DNA of 13,895 nucleotides from Tissierella_A sp964489715 (lineage in GTDB: Bacteria; Bacillota; Clostridia; Tissierellales; Tissierellaceae), in assembly GCA_964489715.1 (NCBI GenBank), contig CAZBAK010000045.1:1-13895 (forward strand), given 5' to 3'. The translations under genes and the position numbers were made by a program. Each line of letters starts with the position of its first letter. Position 1 is the stretch's first letter. Of the stretch, positions 12,819-13,895 are shown in pieces. The notes below the pieces were generated by a model. That model saw only the letters and a program-made list of their open reading frames with translations. It was not told the DNA's origin and made no database searches.

Positions 12819-12836
12819 ACGTAAGGAGGTTTTAAG

Positions 12837-13715
12837 ATGAAGGATTATTTGATTAGAGCTATAGATAAATTAGGTAGAATTAGAGTTTTTGTAGCTTCAA
12901 CTACAGGTATGGTAGAAGAAGCTAGAACTATACACAATACTTCTCCAACAGCGACTGCAGCTCTGGGGAGAAGTTTAACAGCTGCTGTCCTAATGAGCAC
13001 AATGATGAAAAATGAAGAAGACATTTTAACTTTTAAAATAGATGGAAATGGTCCAGGAGGAAGTATTCTAGTAGTTTCTAAAAACAATGGGACTGTAAAG
13101 GGAGAAATAAGACATCCAGAGGTAGATCTGCCTAGTAGAGAAGACGGTAAACTTGATGTTGGAGGCCTTGTGGGTAATGAAGGGACAATGACTATTATAA
13201 TGGATTTAGGACTCAAAGAACCTTATGTAGGTAGCTCTAATTTAATATCAGGTGAAATAGCTGAAGATCTAGCTCATTATTATGCTAATTCAGAGCAACA
13301 AGCATCTGTAGTAAGTCTAGGAGTTTTAATAGATAAAGATATTACAGTAAAAGCTGCTGGAGGTTATATCATTCAGCTACTACCAGGCTCTACAGAAGAG
13401 GATATAGTTTTAATTGAAAAAGCTCTAGAAAAGGCTAAACCTGTATCAAAGCTTATAGATGAAGGACTTAGTCCTGAAGATATATTGAAGACTATTTTAA
13501 AAGATTTCGACATGACTATTCTAGAAAAGAAAGAAGTAGAATATAAATGTGATTGTTCTAGAGAAAAATTAGAAAAAGTTATAAAAAGTCTTGGAAATAA
13601 AGAGATAGAAGCTATGGTAGAAGAAGACCAAGGGGCAGAAATAGTTTGTCATTTTTGTAATAGTAAGTATGTTTTTGATGAAGCAGATTTAAAAAAGATT
13701 ATGATTGACAATTAA
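12837..13715 (+). CDS. hslO: redox-regulated molecular chaperone Hsp33
   Basis: Holdase chaperone that is inactive when reduced and zinc-bound, and binds unfolding proteins after oxidative stress releases the zinc. At 292 residues it has normal length. The N-terminal domain carries DYLIRAIDKLGRIRVFVASTTGMVEEARTIH and TSPTATAALGRSLTAA, family signatures. The middle has GPGGSILV and LDVGGLVG. The C-terminal redox switch is complete: Cys238 and Cys240 (CDC) with Cys271 and Cys274 (CHFC). ATG 12837 follows AAGGAGG (12823-12829) at seven bases. No promoter is visible between the csp terminator and this gene. Transcription therefore probably comes from csp read-through or from a promoter inside or before csp. 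The stop codon lies between the -35 and -10 boxes of the tRNA-Phe promoter. In a strict anaerobe, Hsp33 would guard against oxygen exposure. Confidence 0.96.
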   Translation: MKDYLIRAIDKLGRIRVFVASTTGMVEEARTIHNTSPTATAALGRSLTAAVLMSTMMKNEEDILTFKIDGNGPGGSILVVSKNNGTVKGEIRHPEVDLPSREDGKLDVGGLVGNEGTMTIIMDLGLKEPYVGSSNLISGEIAEDLAHYYANSEQQASVVSLGVLIDKDITVKAAGGYIIQLLPGSTEEDIVLIEKALEKAKPVSKLIDEGLSPEDILKTILKDFDMTILEKKEVEYKCDCSREKLEKVIKSLGNKEIEAMVEEDQGAEIVCHFCNSKYVFDEADLKKIMIDN

Positions 13716-13733
13716 AAATATATAATGTATACT
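13705..13733 (+). promoter_or_regulatory. near-consensus promoter for tRNA-Phe
   Basis: TTGACA (13705-13710), 17 bases, then TATACT (13728-13733): 11 of 12 consensus positions. The -35 ends three bases before the hslO TAA (13713-13715). A TATAAT at 13721-13726 is only 10 bases from the -35 and unlikely to be the used element. Transcription near 13740 would give about 76 nt before the tRNA. Confidence 0.75.
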
Positions 13734-13815
13734 AACTAATGTAGTCAAAAAATATTTGCTGGATAGATGACCTTGGAAGAGTGACTTTTTATTAGATTTC
13801 ACTTGTTCTATATTT

Positions 13816-13891
13816 GCCCGGATAGCTCAGTCGGTAGAGCAGTAGACTGAAAATCTACGTGTCGCTGGTTCGATTCCGGCTTCGGGCACCA
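13816..13891 (+). tRNA. tRNA-Phe (GAA)
   Basis: A complete 76-base cloverleaf. The acceptor GCCCGGA (13816-13822) pairs with TTCGGGC (13881-13887), with one G-U. The D-arm is GCTC/GAGC around AGTCGGTA. The anticodon stem GTAGA (13842-13846) pairs with TCTAC (13854-13858), and the seven-base loop CTGAAAA has anticodon GAA at 13849-13851. The T-arm is GCTGG/CCGGC with loop TTCGATT. The discriminator is A13888, and CCA is encoded at 13889-13891. It lies four bases from the window edge, so it may be the first of a tRNA cluster. Confidence 0.98.
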
Positions 13892-13895
13892 TGTA

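Noticed and set aside
12845..13216. Minus-strand open frame of 123 codons opposite hslO
   Set aside because: It is antisense to strongly conserved Hsp33 sequence, with Ser/Pro-rich low-complexity content typical of a shadow frame.
1..13895. Mobile element, prophage, CRISPR array, toxin-antitoxin or defence system
   Set aside because: No transposase, integrase, nuclease or repeat-spacer pattern was seen on either strand; gene content and base use look uniformly chromosomal. The tRNA at the right edge could be an integration site, but nothing beyond it is visible.

Overview
The window is a very AT-rich (about 30% G+C by eye), densely coded stretch of chromosome from an anaerobic low-GC Firmicute, most likely Clostridia or Tissierellia. 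The reasons are purine-rich AAGGAGG-type ribosome binding sites, TTG and GTG starts, a tRNA-sensing T-box leader, an oxygen-sensitive class III ribonucleotide reductase, a DUF4364 protein, and a tRNA with encoded CCA. The content is housekeeping. I see no phage, transposon, CRISPR array, defence island or plasmid function, so I claim no new large system. The points of interest are regulatory.

Layout, left to right. (1) 2-217 is the C-terminal tail of an ABC-2-type permease. A long AT-rich hairpin at 330-381 closes it off. (2) trpS (473-1465) is followed by a 16-bp inverted repeat that also reads as two NrdR boxes with 32-bp periodicity. A sigma-A-like promoter then leads into nrdD-nrdG. The nrdD N-terminal ATP cone is encoded upstream of the first in-frame ATG, and no ATG, GTG or TTG precedes it, so translation probably starts at AUU 1606. 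(3) pgsA (4401-4940) makes phosphatidylglycerolphosphate. A full-consensus promoter overlaps its stop codon and drives a T-box leader with a GUA (Val) specifier, then valS and the closely coupled folC. (4) folC converges on a minus-strand DUF4364 gene, with a shared strong hairpin at 9202-9235. (5) Divergent from DUF4364 lies an operon of an unlisted 43-residue membrane miniprotein (9965-10096) and hpt. (6) A CPBP intramembrane protease and a class I methyltransferase form a pair. (7) A cold-shock protein gene is separated from hslO (Hsp33) only by a terminator hairpin, which suggests attenuated read-through. (8) tRNA-Phe(GAA) lies at the right edge, behind a near-consensus promoter that starts in the hslO stop region.

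Functional threads: tRNA charging (trpS, valS with its T-box, tRNA-Phe); DNA precursor, folate and purine supply (nrdDG with NrdR boxes, folC, hpt); envelope lipid (pgsA); and stress or protein quality (csp, hslO, CPBP protease). Two promoters (valS, tRNA-Phe) place TTGACA on or next to the stop codon of the preceding gene, showing how compactly the genes are packed. All family calls come from motif recognition in translated sequence; no database search was run.
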